DNA of 64,000 nucleotides from Pseudobdellovibrionaceae bacterium. GTDB lineage: Bacteria; Bdellovibrionota; Bdellovibrionia; Bdellovibrionales; UBA1609. The stretch spans positions 38,300 to 102,299 of the forward strand of contig CANEZP010000016.1 in the NCBI GenBank assembly GCA_947444305.1, read 5' to 3'. The notes under the pieces were generated by a model. The model was not told the DNA's origin. It was given only the letters and a program-made list of their open reading frames with translations, and did no database searches. The translations under genes were made by a program, and so were the position numbers. Of the stretch, positions 46,916 through 56,320 are shown in pieces. The first letter of the stretch is position 1, and each line of letters starts with the position of its first letter.

Positions 46916-49027
46916 CTACTGAGGGGGTGTCGCGGGCAAGAGGGCCTTGCGCGACAACTTGATGCGGCCCGAACGATCGACGTCCATGACTTTTACGTCA
47001 ATAACGTCGCCTTCGTTCAAGACGTCGGTCACATTACGAATGCGCTCGTGCGCGATCTCCGAGATGTGCAGCAAACCACTGTTGTTGGGCAAAATTTCGA
47101 CGAAGGCGCCGAAGTCCATGATCTTAACCACTTTGCCTTTGTAGGTCTTGCCCACTTCGGCTTCGGCACAAATGCCGTTGATGATTTCGATCGCGCGCTT
47201 AGCGGCAACTGGATCGGCGGAGGCGATGTGAATCGTTCCGTCGTCTTCGATGTCGATTTTAACGCCGGTTTCTTCGATGATGCCTTTGATGACTTTACCG
47301 CCGGCGCCGATGACTTCACGCACTTTTTCGGGGCGAATTTTGATGGTCTCGATGCGCGGAGCGAACGGCGAAATTTCACCGCGGGCTACGGACATCGTCT
47401 TTTCCATTTCGTCCAAGATGTGATTACGGCCGTCGTACGCTTGCTTCAGCGCTTGTTCCATAACTTTGAAATCGATCGAGTCGATCTTGATATCCATTTG
47501 CAGCGAGGTCACGCCTTTGCGGGTACCGGCCACTTTGAAATCCATATCGCCCAGGTGATCTTCGTCACCCAAGATGTCGGAGAGGACGGCGACTTTATCG
47601 CCTTCTTTGATTAAACCCATCGCGATGCCCGCAACGTTGCCTTTGATCGGCACGCCGGCGTCAAGCAAAGCCAATGAAGCCGAGCAGACCGTACCCATCG
47701 AGCTCGAGCCGTTGGACTCGAGAACTTCAGAAACGATACGGATCGTGTAAGGGAACTTTTCGAAGTCGGGCAAAATTGCTTTCACCGCGCGTTCGGCCAA
47801 GAATCCGTGACCGATTTCGCGGCGTGACTGGCCACCCATGCGGCCGGCTTCACCGACCGAAAACGGGGGGAAATTGTAATGCAGCATGAACTTTTTGTGA
47901 GTAAGACCGGCGAGATCGTCGATCATTTGTTCGTCGTCGCCCGTACCGAGGGTCACGGTGCCGAGAACCTGAGTTTCACCGCGGGTGAATAAACCTGAAC
48001 CGTGCGTACGCGGCAACAAGGCCACTTCACACCAGATCGGGCGGATAGTCGTGGTGTCACGGCCATCGATGCGCTTGCCGGTATCCAAAACGAGATCACG
48101 TGAAAGTTTGTACTTTACGTCTTCGATGATGGTGCCGAGATCTTTACCGCGTTTGCCGATCATTTTGTCGTCGGTCAAAGTCGAAACGAACTTAGCTTTG
48201 GCGTCGGCTTTTGCTTTTGCGTAAGCGTCGTAGCGCTGGCCTTTATCGCGGATCATCAAAGCTTCTTTGATCAAGGGCGAAACGAAGGCGCGCACGGGAG
48301 TGTCAAAGTCGGCATCGATCGACGGTGCGGTGAAGCTGCGGCGGGCAACGCTGCCCGACTGTTCACGCAGTTGATCTTGCATATCGAGCATGGGCTTCAA
48401 AGATTCGTGACCGAATTTCAGAGCGGCCAAACAGTCGGCTTCCGAAATAAAATTAGTTTCGCCTTCGACCATCAACAAACCATTGCGGGTACCCGCAACG
48501 ATGATATCCATGTCGGATTTTTCGAGTTCAACTGCCGAAGGGTTGGCCTTCAATTTACCGTCGATGCGCGCAACCTGAACCGCGGCCGTCGGACCGTTGA
48601 ACGGAATGTCGCTTACGTGAAGGGCGGCGGAAGCACCGAGCGAAGCCAAAACCTCAATCGGGAAAGTGCCGTCAAAAGACAAAACGGTCGCTACGACTTG
48701 CGTCTCGCAGCGGTAGCCTTCGGGAAAACAAGGACGGATAGGACGATCGATCAAACGTGCGGTCAAAGTCGCTTTGTTGGTCGGACGGCCTTCGCGTTTG
48801 AAATAGCCACCGGGAATTTTACCGGTTGCGTAGAACTTTTCTTGGTATTCAACGGTGAGCGGAAAAAAATCGACGTCTTTCGGTTCGCGATTGGAAACCG
48901 CGGTGACGAGGACCATGTTGTTGCCCGAGGTCACAAGAACCGATCCATCGGCTTGCTTCGCAAGACGGCCGGTTTCGATCGTGATCGTGCTATCGCCTAT
49001 CTTACCCGTGACTACTATTTTCTTCAT
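46916..49027 (-). CDS. pnp: Polyribonucleotide nucleotidyltransferase
   Basis: 703 residues: two RNase PH domains (about 1-210 and 310-545) around a helical linker, KH domain (IRPEKVREVIGAGGKVIKGI, about 552-610) and S1 domain (GKVVKIMDFGAFVEILP, about 622-692). GDDEQMIDDL and MDFKVAGT of the catalytic second core are kept. It degrades RNA 3' to 5' using phosphate. It follows rpsO, the standard gene order; a hairpin region lies between them. Confidence 0.96.
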   Translation of the reverse strand: MKKIVVTGKIGDSTITIETGRLAKQADGSVLVTSGNNMVLVTAVSNREPKDVDFFPLTVEYQEKFYATGKIPGGYFKREGRPTNKATLTARLIDRPIRPCFPEGYRCETQVVATVLSFDGTFPIEVLASLGASAALHVSDIPFNGPTAAVQVARIDGKLKANPSAVELEKSDMDIIVAGTRNGLLMVEGETNFISEADCLAALKFGHESLKPMLDMQDQLREQSGSVARRSFTAPSIDADFDTPVRAFVSPLIKEALMIRDKGQRYDAYAKAKADAKAKFVSTLTDDKMIGKRGKDLGTIIEDVKYKLSRDLVLDTGKRIDGRDTTTIRPIWCEVALLPRTHGSGLFTRGETQVLGTVTLGTGDDEQMIDDLAGLTHKKFMLHYNFPPFSVGEAGRMGGQSRREIGHGFLAERAVKAILPDFEKFPYTIRIVSEVLESNGSSSMGTVCSASLALLDAGVPIKGNVAGIAMGLIKEGDKVAVLSDILGDEDHLGDMDFKVAGTRKGVTSLQMDIKIDSIDFKVMEQALKQAYDGRNHILDEMEKTMSVARGEISPFAPRIETIKIRPEKVREVIGAGGKVIKGIIEETGVKIDIEDDGTIHIASADPVAAKRAIEIINGICAEAEVGKTYKGKVVKIMDFGAFVEILPNNSGLLHISEIAHERIRNVTDVLNEGDVIDVKVMDVDRSGRIKLSRKALLPATPPQ

Positions 49028-49116
49028 TCGTGTTTCTTTCTTGAGATGAGGACCGTCTACTCCCGACGATCCGGTAGTGTTGCGGAATCACATGCAAGCG
49101 ACCCCGTGTATTGTTG

Positions 49117-49140
49117 CGGGATCACAGGCATGTGATCCCG
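49117..49140. repeat. Palindromic repeat, rpsO-pnp gap
   Basis: CGGGATCACA-GGCA-TGTGATCCCG, 10-bp perfect stem. A degraded tandem copy starts 35 bases earlier (TGTTGCGGAATCACATGCAAG near 49078). Confidence 0.75.
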
Positions 49141-49152
49141 GATATTAAAGCG

Positions 49153-49172
49153 AAGGCCGCTGAGGCGGCCTT
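49153..49172 (-). terminator. Terminator-like hairpin after rpsO
   Basis: AAGGCCGC/GCGGCCTT, 8-bp stem; on the minus strand CGCTTTAAT follows. A partial terminator or an RNase processing site between rpsO and pnp is equally possible. Confidence 0.5.
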
Positions 49173-49188
49173 CCGGAAACAATGCTGC

Positions 49189-49458
49189 TTATTTTCTGAG
49201 GCCTAATTCCTGAATCAATTTTCCGTAGCGCTCGGAGTTGGTGCGTTTGAGGTACGCGAGCAACTTGCGGCGGCGGTTAACCATGCGAACCAATCCGCGC
49301 TGGGAGTGGACATCGTTTTTGTTGGCTTTGAAATGCGGGGTCAAATCTTGAATGCGGCCCGTAAGCAATGCGACTTGGACTTCGCATGAACCCGTATCCA
49401 ATTCGCTGGTGCGGTGTTTTTTTACGATCGCTTCTTTTACGTTCTTCTGTAGCGCCAT
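49189..49458 (-). CDS. rpsO: 30S ribosomal protein S15
   Basis: 89 residues from the ATG at 49458 (AGGAGA seven bases upstream); an in-frame extension would run through the palindromic repeats. The S15 hallmarks [43 protein letters not shown] and [14 protein letters not shown] are present. It binds 16S rRNA early in assembly. The leader carries two hairpins. Confidence 0.96.
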   Translation of the reverse strand: MALQKNVKEAIVKKHRTSELDTGSCEVQVALLTGRIQDLTPHFKANKNDVHSQRGLVRMVNRRRKLLAYLKRTNSERYGKLIQELGLRK

Positions 49459-49480
49459 GGGATGTTCTCCTGTTTGCTGA

Positions 49481-49502
49481 AAGATCACAAGCCTGTGATC
49501 TT
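49481..49502. repeat. Palindromic repeat, rpsO leader copy 1
   Basis: AAGATCACA-AGCC-TGTGATCTT, 9-bp stem, about 22 bases before the rpsO start codon. Confidence 0.75.
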
Positions 49503-49510
49503 CCGGTGTT

Positions 49511-49536
49511 GAAAGATCACAGGTTTGTGATCTTTC
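49511..49536. repeat. Palindromic repeat, rpsO leader copy 2
   Basis: GAAAGATCACA-GGTT-TGTGATCTTTC, 11-bp perfect stem, 30 bases from copy 1 in tandem. Confidence 0.78.
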
Positions 49537-49640
49537 GATGTTCAGCAACCCTCGGGCCGTTTGGCTTTCAAACCCTTGAGTCGATTAAATTCGTACTAGC
49601 TCGTTAGGTTTAGGCAACGGGCGCGGCAAGGTCAAGGAAA

Positions 49641-50582
49641 CTATACGGGCAGGCCCCGGAAAACCCGGCGGATTTTAAGACCTTGTCCGGGTTCCGCGGC
49701 GAGGATGGCGAGCAGGTCGCCCGTCCCCGTAAGCACTTTGATGTAAACCGGCAATTGCGTTTGGATGGCCTGCTTTTGCTCGAACATGAGGCGTGATCCC
49801 AGATCGCGGGGGATCTGACCGTTGGTGACCAATTTGATCTCACGGGGCCCGGCCACGACGGGCCGGAGATCAGGCAAGGCCTGGCCCATCGGCACGAACG
49901 CGGGGCCTGCGCCCGACTCCTCCGCGCGGTGCATTTCCATCTGCTCGAGAGTCGAGCAGCGGTCGATCTCCCAGGGACCGACCCGCAAACGCCGCAGTTC
50001 TTCGACCATGGCGCCGGTGCCCAGTTTTTCGCCGAGTTGGGAGGCCCACGTTCGCACGAAACTGCCTTTGGAGCAGCCGAGCGAAACTTCGAGCCGGTCT
50101 TCACCCAGCTCTAAAATCTGAACGTCCCAAAATTTCATGCGTTTAGTCGGGCGAACAACTTCGCTACCCGTCCCCGCCCGGCCGTGCTCGTAAAGTTTCT
50201 TGCCGTCGACTTTCGCCGCGGAGAAAAGCGGCACTTGCCAGTCAAAGTCCCCGCTTAACTCGGCAACGGCCTGGCGAACACGTTCAGGCGCAACGCGTCC
50301 GTCTTGTTCGGTCAAAACTTTCCCGGTGCGATCGAGTGAATCGGTCGTCACGCCCAATTTTATTTTTAGGGAATAAGCTTTGTCGGTCGCCATCAAATAA
50401 TCGGATAACTTCGTCGCTTCGCCCAAGACCATGACCATCATGCCCGTGGCCAACGGATCGAGCGTGCCGGTGTGCCCGATCGCGCGCATGCCCAAGATTT
50501 TACGCAAGCGCGCGACAACGTCATGGCTGGTCAAATCTTGCGGTTTATCGATGAGCAAAAGGCCGTTCAATTGCGTGGACAA
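49641..50582 (-). CDS. truB: tRNA pseudouridine-55 synthase TruB
   Basis: 313 residues. GLLLIDKPQDLTSHDVVARL, GHTGTLDPLATGMMVMVLGEATK (catalytic Asp in TLDP) and GSFVRTWASQLGEKL are diagnostic; a C-terminal PUA-like part follows. It forms pseudouridine in the tRNA T loop. It starts with TTG at 50582, with GGAG seven bases upstream, after rbfA. Confidence 0.95.
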   Translation of the reverse strand: MSTQLNGLLLIDKPQDLTSHDVVARLRKILGMRAIGHTGTLDPLATGMMVMVLGEATKLSDYLMATDKAYSLKIKLGVTTDSLDRTGKVLTEQDGRVAPERVRQAVAELSGDFDWQVPLFSAAKVDGKKLYEHGRAGTGSEVVRPTKRMKFWDVQILELGEDRLEVSLGCSKGSFVRTWASQLGEKLGTGAMVEELRRLRVGPWEIDRCSTLEQMEMHRAEESGAGPAFVPMGQALPDLRPVVAGPREIKLVTNGQIPRDLGSRLMFEQKQAIQTQLPVYIKVLTGTGDLLAILAAEPGQGLKIRRVFRGLPV

Positions 50583-50600
50583 ATAAAACTCCGGGAGGAT

Positions 50601-50963
50601 TTAGAAATCGTGTTTGGGCTTGCGCAGATTATCGAAGAGTTCGTCGATCTCATCGCGCTTCTCGGCGACGCCGTAGGTAAACTTCAAGACCGGGCAGAAC
50701 TTCGATTCGATTTTCTTCGCGATCTCGCGTTGAAAACCGGCGCGTTCGGCATCGAGCATCTTCTGCCCTTCGGTGACCTGCGGGGCATCGCCGATCAGGC
50801 GAAAGAAAACCTTCGCGTGACGTAGGCTTGAGTTGACCTCGACCGCCGAGATGGAAGCGTAGCAAGGCAAAGGCTGGCGTAGCCCGTGAAGGAGAAATTC
50901 AGAAAGGGTCTCAAAGAGTTCTCTTTCGACTCTTTGGACCCTTTTATCGCGATTGTCAGACAT
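50601..50963 (-). CDS. rbfA: Ribosome-binding factor A
   Basis: 120 residues, KH-like fold: RVQRVERELFETLSEFLL, ISAVEVNSSLRHAKVFFRL, and FCPVLKFTYGVAEKRDEIDEL. It aids late 30S maturation. It starts six bases after infB and precedes truB, the classical order. Confidence 0.93.
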   Translation of the reverse strand: MSDNRDKRVQRVERELFETLSEFLLHGLRQPLPCYASISAVEVNSSLRHAKVFFRLIGDAPQVTEGQKMLDAERAGFQREIAKKIESKFCPVLKFTYGVAEKRDEIDELFDNLRKPKHDF

Positions 50964-50969
50964 GGAAAC

Positions 50970-53780
50970 CTAGAGACCCCGTACTTGTTCTTCGCGAACG
51001 AAGGCTTCCATGACGTCGCCGACTTTGATGTCGTTGAAATTTTCGATTCCGATACCGCATTCAAAACCGGTCGCCACTTCTTTGACGTCGTCTTTGAAAC
51101 GTTTCAAGCTGCCCACTTTTCCTTCGTAGATGATCTTACCGTCACGCACGAGCCGCAGCGTATGTTGCCGCGTGATCTTGCCTTCGGTAACGAAACACCC
51201 GGCGATAACGCCCATCTTCGGAACGGTGAAGATATTGCGGACTTCGGCCCGGCCCATCGCTTTTTCGACGACGGTCGGTGCGAGCATTCCGCCCATGGCT
51301 TTCTTCAGATCGTCGACCAATTCGTAAATTACCGAATAAGTCTTAATCTCGATGCCTTTTTCTTTCGCGATGCGAGCGGCGCCACCGTCGGGACGAACGT
51401 TGAAACCAACGATCACGCCGTTAATGGTCGAGCCGAGCAAAACATCGCTCTCGGTGATGCCACCGATGGCGGAATGGATGATGCGAACCTTCACTTCGGG
51501 AGTCGACAACTTGTCGACCATGCCTTTGACGGCTTCCAAACTTCCGGCAACGTCCACTTTCAAAACGATCGCTAATTCTTTGGTATCACCCGACTTCACG
51601 CGCGCGAAGAGCTCCGTAAGGCTCATCTTCGAGTGCGGGACGTCGTCGTGCTTCACGAGACCTTTACGCTGAGCCGCGATTTCGCGGGCGCTGGCCTCGT
51701 CTTTGGCGATGTCGAAACGATCCCCGGCCATGGGCGGCTCGGGCAGACCTAAGACTTCGATCGGTTCGCCGGGACCGGCTTCTTTGATCGTTTTACCTTG
51801 GTCATTCGTCATCGAGCGTACGCGGCCAACGACCGTTCCGGCGACGATCATTTTACCGATCGTAACCGTTCCGTCTTGGACCAATACGGTCGCGACCGTA
51901 CCGCGGCCTTTTTCGACGCGGCTTTCGATCACGAGACCCGTACCCGAACGCTTAGGGTTGGCGCGAAGTTCTTGGACTTCGGCGACCAGCGCGATTTGTT
52001 CGAGCAGTTCTTTAATCCCGTCGCCCTTGAGCGCGGAAACGGGAACGTACATGGTTGTACCGCCCCATTCTTCGGGTACCAATTCAAGTTCGGTCAGCTG
52101 TTGCTTGATCCGTTCGGGATTGGCGGCGGGTTTATCCATTTTATTGATCGCAACGATGATCGGAACCTTCGCGGCTTTCGCGTGGTTCACGGCTTCCACC
52201 GTTTGAGGCATCATCCCGTCGTCGGCCGCGACCACGATGATCGCGATGTCGGTCAGGTTCGCGCCGCGCGCACGCATGGCCGTGAAGGCTTCGTGACCGG
52301 GCGTATCGATGAACGTGATCTTTGAACCGTCGTCGAGCGATACGTTGTACGCACCGATGTGCTGCGTGATCCCACCGGCTTCGCCGGAAGCGACTTTCGC
52401 TTTACGAATGGCATCGAGGAGCGACGTTTTCCCGTGATCGACGTGACCCATGACGGTCACGACGGGCGGACGAACGACGCGCTCGGCGCTTAAATCCCCG
52501 AACGCCGTCGCGGTGACGAGTTCGTTTTCGGACTTGAGCGTATTGACCGCTTCCCAGCCGAATTCGGGCACGACGAGAGCTACGGTGTCGAAATCAATTT
52601 CGGCATTCATCGTGGCTTGTACGCCGGCGGCCATGAGCTTCTTCATCAACGCGGGAGCCTTAAGACCCATCGCGCTGGCGAGATTGCCCAAGGAAATCGA
52701 ACCGTGCACTTCAACTACGCGTTTGTGCGCGGCGGGAGTGGTGATTTGCGTTTTCTTAGAACTTGCGCCGACCAAAGATTTTTTCTTCTTCGGTTGGAAA
52801 ATAACTTCGCGTTTGCGGAACTCGGTCGCGGTGAAGACTTGCGGAACTTCTTCGCGGCCGGTGCTCGCACCGGCGGCGCCGGGGCGTTTCGATTTCGCTT
52901 TTTCCTCACGCAGCTCGCGCTCGCGTTTCTGGAAAGCGTCTTCGACTTCCGGCACGGGAGCCTGGGTCGTCGGTTCTTGTGAGTAAAATCCGGGACGGAT
53001 GTTCCGGGGTGCCGTACGCGAAACGCGCGGTTGGCCGGGGCCACCTTGCGTGCCCGCATTCGGCGAAGCGACGCGACGCAAATCCATGCGGCCGACGATG
53101 TTGCGGCGAAGTCGCGCTTCGGGAACTACGGGCGGAGTGACGGGCGCTTGGCCCTCAACACCGGCGGCCGCTACGGGTTCACCGTTGGCGGCGGCTTCGG
53201 CCTGGGCCTCGGCGGCGGCAGCGGCGGCTTGCGTCGCGGCGAGCTGCTCGGCTTCGGCGGCGGCGAGTGCCGCGGCTTCGGCTTCACCCGCTTTGCGGCG
53301 GATAACCGTGCGCAAAGGTTTGTTGGCGTCGACGGCGGACGCGGCTTCAACCGGCGCGGCTTCGACCGCGGCGGGTTCCGGCGGCGCGGAAGCAGCGGCG
53401 GCGGCCGCGGCGGCACGCTTCACCGTCGTCGGCTTAGCGATAACGGTTTTCGCGGGAGTAGCCACGGCGGCGGTTTTTTTGATCGCCGTCTTTTTAACGG
53501 TACCCGTTTTCTTTTTGTCTTTTTCGGTCGCGGGCGCGGCGGCGGCTTCGGCCGCTTTTTTCGAGCGTACGGCTTTGCGTTTTGCCTTCAGCGCTTCTTC
53601 GCTCGCGGCGGCACTTGCGGCGGCTAAGCGATTGCGAATTTCGGCCTGCATGGCATCGTCCAGCGTCGCCATGTGGCTGCGCACGGGCAATTTCCATTCG
53701 CGGATTTTATCCATCAAAGCTAAAGTCTCAACGCCGATCTCTTTGGCGAATTCAAAAACTTTTGGTTGAACCTGATTCAC
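50970..53780 (-). CDS. infB: Translation initiation factor IF-2
   Basis: 936 residues. An IF2_N-type start (KVFEFAKEIGVETLALMDKI), an Ala/Glu/Lys/Pro-rich low-complexity region (about 60-310), then the GTPase core with G1 GHVDHGKTSLLDAI (about 443), G3 DTPGHEAF and G4 NKMD, followed by domains II to IV. It places initiator tRNA on the 30S subunit. Start GTG at 53780 overlaps the nusA stop (GTGA) with AAGGAG upstream. Confidence 0.96.
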   Translation of the reverse strand: MNQVQPKVFEFAKEIGVETLALMDKIREWKLPVRSHMATLDDAMQAEIRNRLAAASAAASEEALKAKRKAVRSKKAAEAAAAPATEKDKKKTGTVKKTAIKKTAAVATPAKTVIAKPTTVKRAAAAAAAASAPPEPAAVEAAPVEAASAVDANKPLRTVIRRKAGEAEAAALAAAEAEQLAATQAAAAAAEAQAEAAANGEPVAAAGVEGQAPVTPPVVPEARLRRNIVGRMDLRRVASPNAGTQGGPGQPRVSRTAPRNIRPGFYSQEPTTQAPVPEVEDAFQKRERELREEKAKSKRPGAAGASTGREEVPQVFTATEFRKREVIFQPKKKKSLVGASSKKTQITTPAAHKRVVEVHGSISLGNLASAMGLKAPALMKKLMAAGVQATMNAEIDFDTVALVVPEFGWEAVNTLKSENELVTATAFGDLSAERVVRPPVVTVMGHVDHGKTSLLDAIRKAKVASGEAGGITQHIGAYNVSLDDGSKITFIDTPGHEAFTAMRARGANLTDIAIIVVAADDGMMPQTVEAVNHAKAAKVPIIVAINKMDKPAANPERIKQQLTELELVPEEWGGTTMYVPVSALKGDGIKELLEQIALVAEVQELRANPKRSGTGLVIESRVEKGRGTVATVLVQDGTVTIGKMIVAGTVVGRVRSMTNDQGKTIKEAGPGEPIEVLGLPEPPMAGDRFDIAKDEASAREIAAQRKGLVKHDDVPHSKMSLTELFARVKSGDTKELAIVLKVDVAGSLEAVKGMVDKLSTPEVKVRIIHSAIGGITESDVLLGSTINGVIVGFNVRPDGGAARIAKEKGIEIKTYSVIYELVDDLKKAMGGMLAPTVVEKAMGRAEVRNIFTVPKMGVIAGCFVTEGKITRQHTLRLVRDGKIIYEGKVGSLKRFKDDVKEVATGFECGIGIENFNDIKVGDVMEAFVREEQVRGL

Positions 53781-55186
53781 TCAGTCTCCTTCTTAGGGGT
53801 CAATTGAGCCATGGCTTCACGCAACCGCGCATCGGCTTGGCTCTTCGCATCGTTGGAAGCTTGGGCCATCTTGCCCGCCCCCTCGGCTCCCTTGGCCGAT
53901 ACCGTCGGCAACTTTTTGCCTTCGGCTTTGTACTGCTCGATCAACGCTTTGGAATCGTCGATCAACTTTTGCGCCTTCGTTTCGTCGTCGTAGCCGGCAA
54001 TGTTCGTCACTTCGTCGGCTTCGGCCGCGGCCAACATTTGCACCGAAGAGAATCCCGACTGGTAAATGTTTTGCGCCATCGTCTCGGTCATGCCGGGTAA
54101 GAGCATGAGGTTGATGAGGGCCTGCGCGTTCTTTTGCGCCATATTGCTTTCGGACATGATGTCGAGCTTCCAACCGGAAAGCTTCGCGGCCAAACGTACG
54201 TTCTGACCTTTTTTACCGATGGCCAATGAGAGCTGCGTATCGGGCACGACGACTTCCATCTCGCGGTTGCCTTCGTCGAGGAATACCTTCGAGATTTCGG
54301 CCGGGGCCAGAGCATTACAAACAAAGCGTGCGGAATCTTCGTCGTAATTGACGATATCGATTTTTTCGCCGCGTAATTCTTGAACGATGTTCTGAACGCG
54401 CGAACCTTTCATGCCCACGCAAGCGCCCACGGGATCCACCGAGGGATCTTTCGAGCGGACGGCGATTTTGGCGCGTTGGCCGGGCTCACGGGCCGCGTGC
54501 ACGATCTCGACGATGCCGTCGTAGATTTCGGGAACTTCAACTTCGAACAACTTCATCAGGTAGCGTTCATCGGCGCGCGACATGATAATTTGCGGGCCGC
54601 GGGTCGAAGCGCGTACGTCGGCGATGTAGCCTTGGATGCGGTCGCCGGGTTTGTACACTTCACCGGGAATTTGTTCGCGGGGCGGAATGTAAGCTTCGGT
54701 CCGGCCAAGATCGACGACGATCGCGCCACGCTCAACACGTCTTGCGATACCCGAAGCGATCTCACCTTTACGTTGTTCGAATTCGGCGAAGATGATGTCA
54801 CGCTCGGCTTCGCGGACTTTTTGCATGATAATTTGTTTGGCGGTTTGCGCGGCGATACGGCCGAGATCGCCGCCTTCGAGTTTGCGGCCGATGGAATCCG
54901 CCAACTGCGCGTCGGGGTCTAGCTCCAAAGCTTCGCTCATTTTGATTTCGACTTCGTCATCGATGAATTTTTCGTCTTCGACGACTTCTTTGAATTCGAA
55001 AAGTTCGACTTCGCCGGCCTCTTCGTTATATTTCGCTTCGATTTCGCGGTAAGTGCCGTATTTTTTGCGGGCGGCGAGTTCCATACCTTGTTCGATGGCT
55101 TCGATGACGACGTTGCGCTCGATGCCCTTTTCTTTACCCAACTGTTCGATCAGCCGGCCCAAATCGGAAAAAATATTATCAGCCAT
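53777..55186 (-). CDS. nusA: Transcription factor NusA
   Basis: 469 residues: N-terminal RNA-polymerase domain (about 1-130), S1 (about 135-200), two KH domains (about 205-345; [39 protein letters not shown]) and a C-terminal helix-hairpin region ([19 protein letters not shown]). It modulates pausing, termination and antitermination. It sits between rimP and infB in the standard operon order. Confidence 0.96.
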   Translation of the reverse strand: MADNIFSDLGRLIEQLGKEKGIERNVVIEAIEQGMELAARKKYGTYREIEAKYNEEAGEVELFEFKEVVEDEKFIDDEVEIKMSEALELDPDAQLADSIGRKLEGGDLGRIAAQTAKQIIMQKVREAERDIIFAEFEQRKGEIASGIARRVERGAIVVDLGRTEAYIPPREQIPGEVYKPGDRIQGYIADVRASTRGPQIIMSRADERYLMKLFEVEVPEIYDGIVEIVHAAREPGQRAKIAVRSKDPSVDPVGACVGMKGSRVQNIVQELRGEKIDIVNYDEDSARFVCNALAPAEISKVFLDEGNREMEVVVPDTQLSLAIGKKGQNVRLAAKLSGWKLDIMSESNMAQKNAQALINLMLLPGMTETMAQNIYQSGFSSVQMLAAAEADEVTNIAGYDDETKAQKLIDDSKALIEQYKAEGKKLPTVSAKGAEGAGKMAQASNDAKSQADARLREAMAQLTPKKETE

Positions 55187-55192
55187 TCCCTC

Positions 55193-55705
55193 TTACCTCT
55201 TCTTCTTCTTCCCGCTACCAGGAGCGGGCTTTTTCGGCAGCACATCCATCGGTAGGATGCGGGCCTTGAGTACACTTGCGAAATCCAGAGAGAACGGGCC
55301 CTTGGAATTTTCGAATCCCAAAGTTTTACCGTCCGCTAAGGTTAACTTACCCTCGTACGTCTTCGTGATGCCGTCGTCGGCGCGGTACTTCACCTGCACC
55401 GTCTTCCCCATCGCTTTTTCGTAGTGCCAAGCCTGAGTCAGCTTGCGATCGAGGCCGGGGGACGAGACTTCAAGCTCGTAAGCCCCGCCGGGGATGATGT
55501 CTTCGACATCGAGACGCAGATTCAATCCGCGGGAAACATTGGCACAGTCGTTAACGCTGACCCCACCCGGGTCTTTGTCGATGAAAACTTTTAAGCTGCG
55601 ACCAGGTCCCTCGCGGTACTCAAGATCGTAAAGCAGGCAACCTTCACGGACGGCGACTTCCTCCGCAAATTTTTTGATCTGCTCCAGCTGACTTTCCGTC
55701 AACAA
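55193..55705 (-). CDS. rimP: Ribosome maturation factor RimP
   Basis: 170 residues from a TTG at 55705 with GGGAG eight bases upstream. A longer reading frame to 55801 would translate through a strong terminator hairpin, so it is rejected. Family motifs: YDLEYREGPGRSLKVFIDK, DCANVSRGLNLRLDVED and GAYELEVSSPGLDRKLT. The C-terminus is a Lys-rich tail (GSGKKKKR). It assists 30S assembly. Confidence 0.92.
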   Translation of the reverse strand: MLTESQLEQIKKFAEEVAVREGCLLYDLEYREGPGRSLKVFIDKDPGGVSVNDCANVSRGLNLRLDVEDIIPGGAYELEVSSPGLDRKLTQAWHYEKAMGKTVQVKYRADDGITKTYEGKLTLADGKTLGFENSKGPFSLDFASVLKARILPMDVLPKKPAPGSGKKKKR

Positions 55706-55731
55706 ATCCAATTCTCCCAAACATTCAGTGG

Positions 55732-55764
55732 AATAAATAAAAAAAGAGGGCTTTCGGCCCTCTT
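55732..55764 (-). terminator. Strong terminator or attenuator just before rimP
   Basis: AAGAGGGC pairs with GCCCTCTT around a five-base loop, followed on the minus strand by TTTTTTTATTTATT. It lies 27 bases upstream of the rimP start codon. Confidence 0.85.
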
Positions 55765-55854
55765 CGACTTCTAAATAACAGTAAGGATTACGCAATGGCA
55801 AGGCTTTATAATATAGACATAACCCTAAGACCGGGCTTCCGCCGACGGGCCGGA

Positions 55855-56319
55855 TCAGCCCATAGTGAATAAAACCGCGTCCCCGCCGTCGCGGTAGTAC
55901 TTTGCGCGCCGCCCAACTTCGGCAAAACCCAATTTCAAATAAAGTTCGATTGCCCCTTTATTAAGCGCATGAACTTCGAGCCAAATACGTTCCGAGGGTG
56001 ATTTGCGCTCGAGCATGTAGCTCAATAAAAAACGCATATCGCCTTTGCGCTGGCGTTCGGGATGAGTCGCGAGCACCGTGACTTCGCGGTGGGTTTCGTA
56101 CAAGCGGAAGAGGCAAAACGCCGCGGGACCGAACCCTTCCACGACCAGCGCAAGCCCCTGCCCGATTTCAAGCTCTTGCTTCAAGGCGTCGCGATTCCAC
56201 AAACCACCGATGGGGGTCTTGGTCGTCGCGTACACTTGTTCCATGATCGTGGTAATTTGCGGCAAATGGCGGAGGGTCAGGATTTCTATTTCTGCGTTTT
56301 CGTGATCAATATCGTACAA
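55855..56319 (-). CDS. GNAT acetyltransferase, RimI-like
   Basis: 154 residues from a TTG at 56319 (GGAG seven bases upstream). GNAT features: EVTVLATHPERQRKGDMRFLL (acetyl-CoA loop; the usual Q/RxxGxG/A is RQRKGD), LEVHALNKGAIELYLKLGF and RRAKYYRDGGDAVLF. This is the RimI type, which acetylates the N-terminus of ribosomal protein S18, but substrate is not provable from sequence. It starts one base after the upstream gene. Confidence 0.85.
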   Translation of the reverse strand: MYDIDHENAEIEILTLRHLPQITTIMEQVYATTKTPIGGLWNRDALKQELEIGQGLALVVEGFGPAAFCLFRLYETHREVTVLATHPERQRKGDMRFLLSYMLERKSPSERIWLEVHALNKGAIELYLKLGFAEVGRRAKYYRDGGDAVLFTMG

Positions 56320-56320
56320 A

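Noticed and set aside
49481..49536. CRP-type operator (TGTGA-N6-TCACA) in the rpsO leader
   Set aside because: The half-sites are turned inside out (TCACA-N4-TGTGA), so the CRP consensus is not matched; hairpin or repeat readings fit better.
52999..53769. Ala/Ser-rich open frames antisense to the start of infB
   Set aside because: They arise from the GC-rich low-complexity region of infB; no start signal.
55706..55801. N-terminal extension of RimP up to an ATG at 55801
   Set aside because: The frame would run through a strong terminator, and the added residues are unlike RimP. A TTG with a good ribosome site fits the family start.
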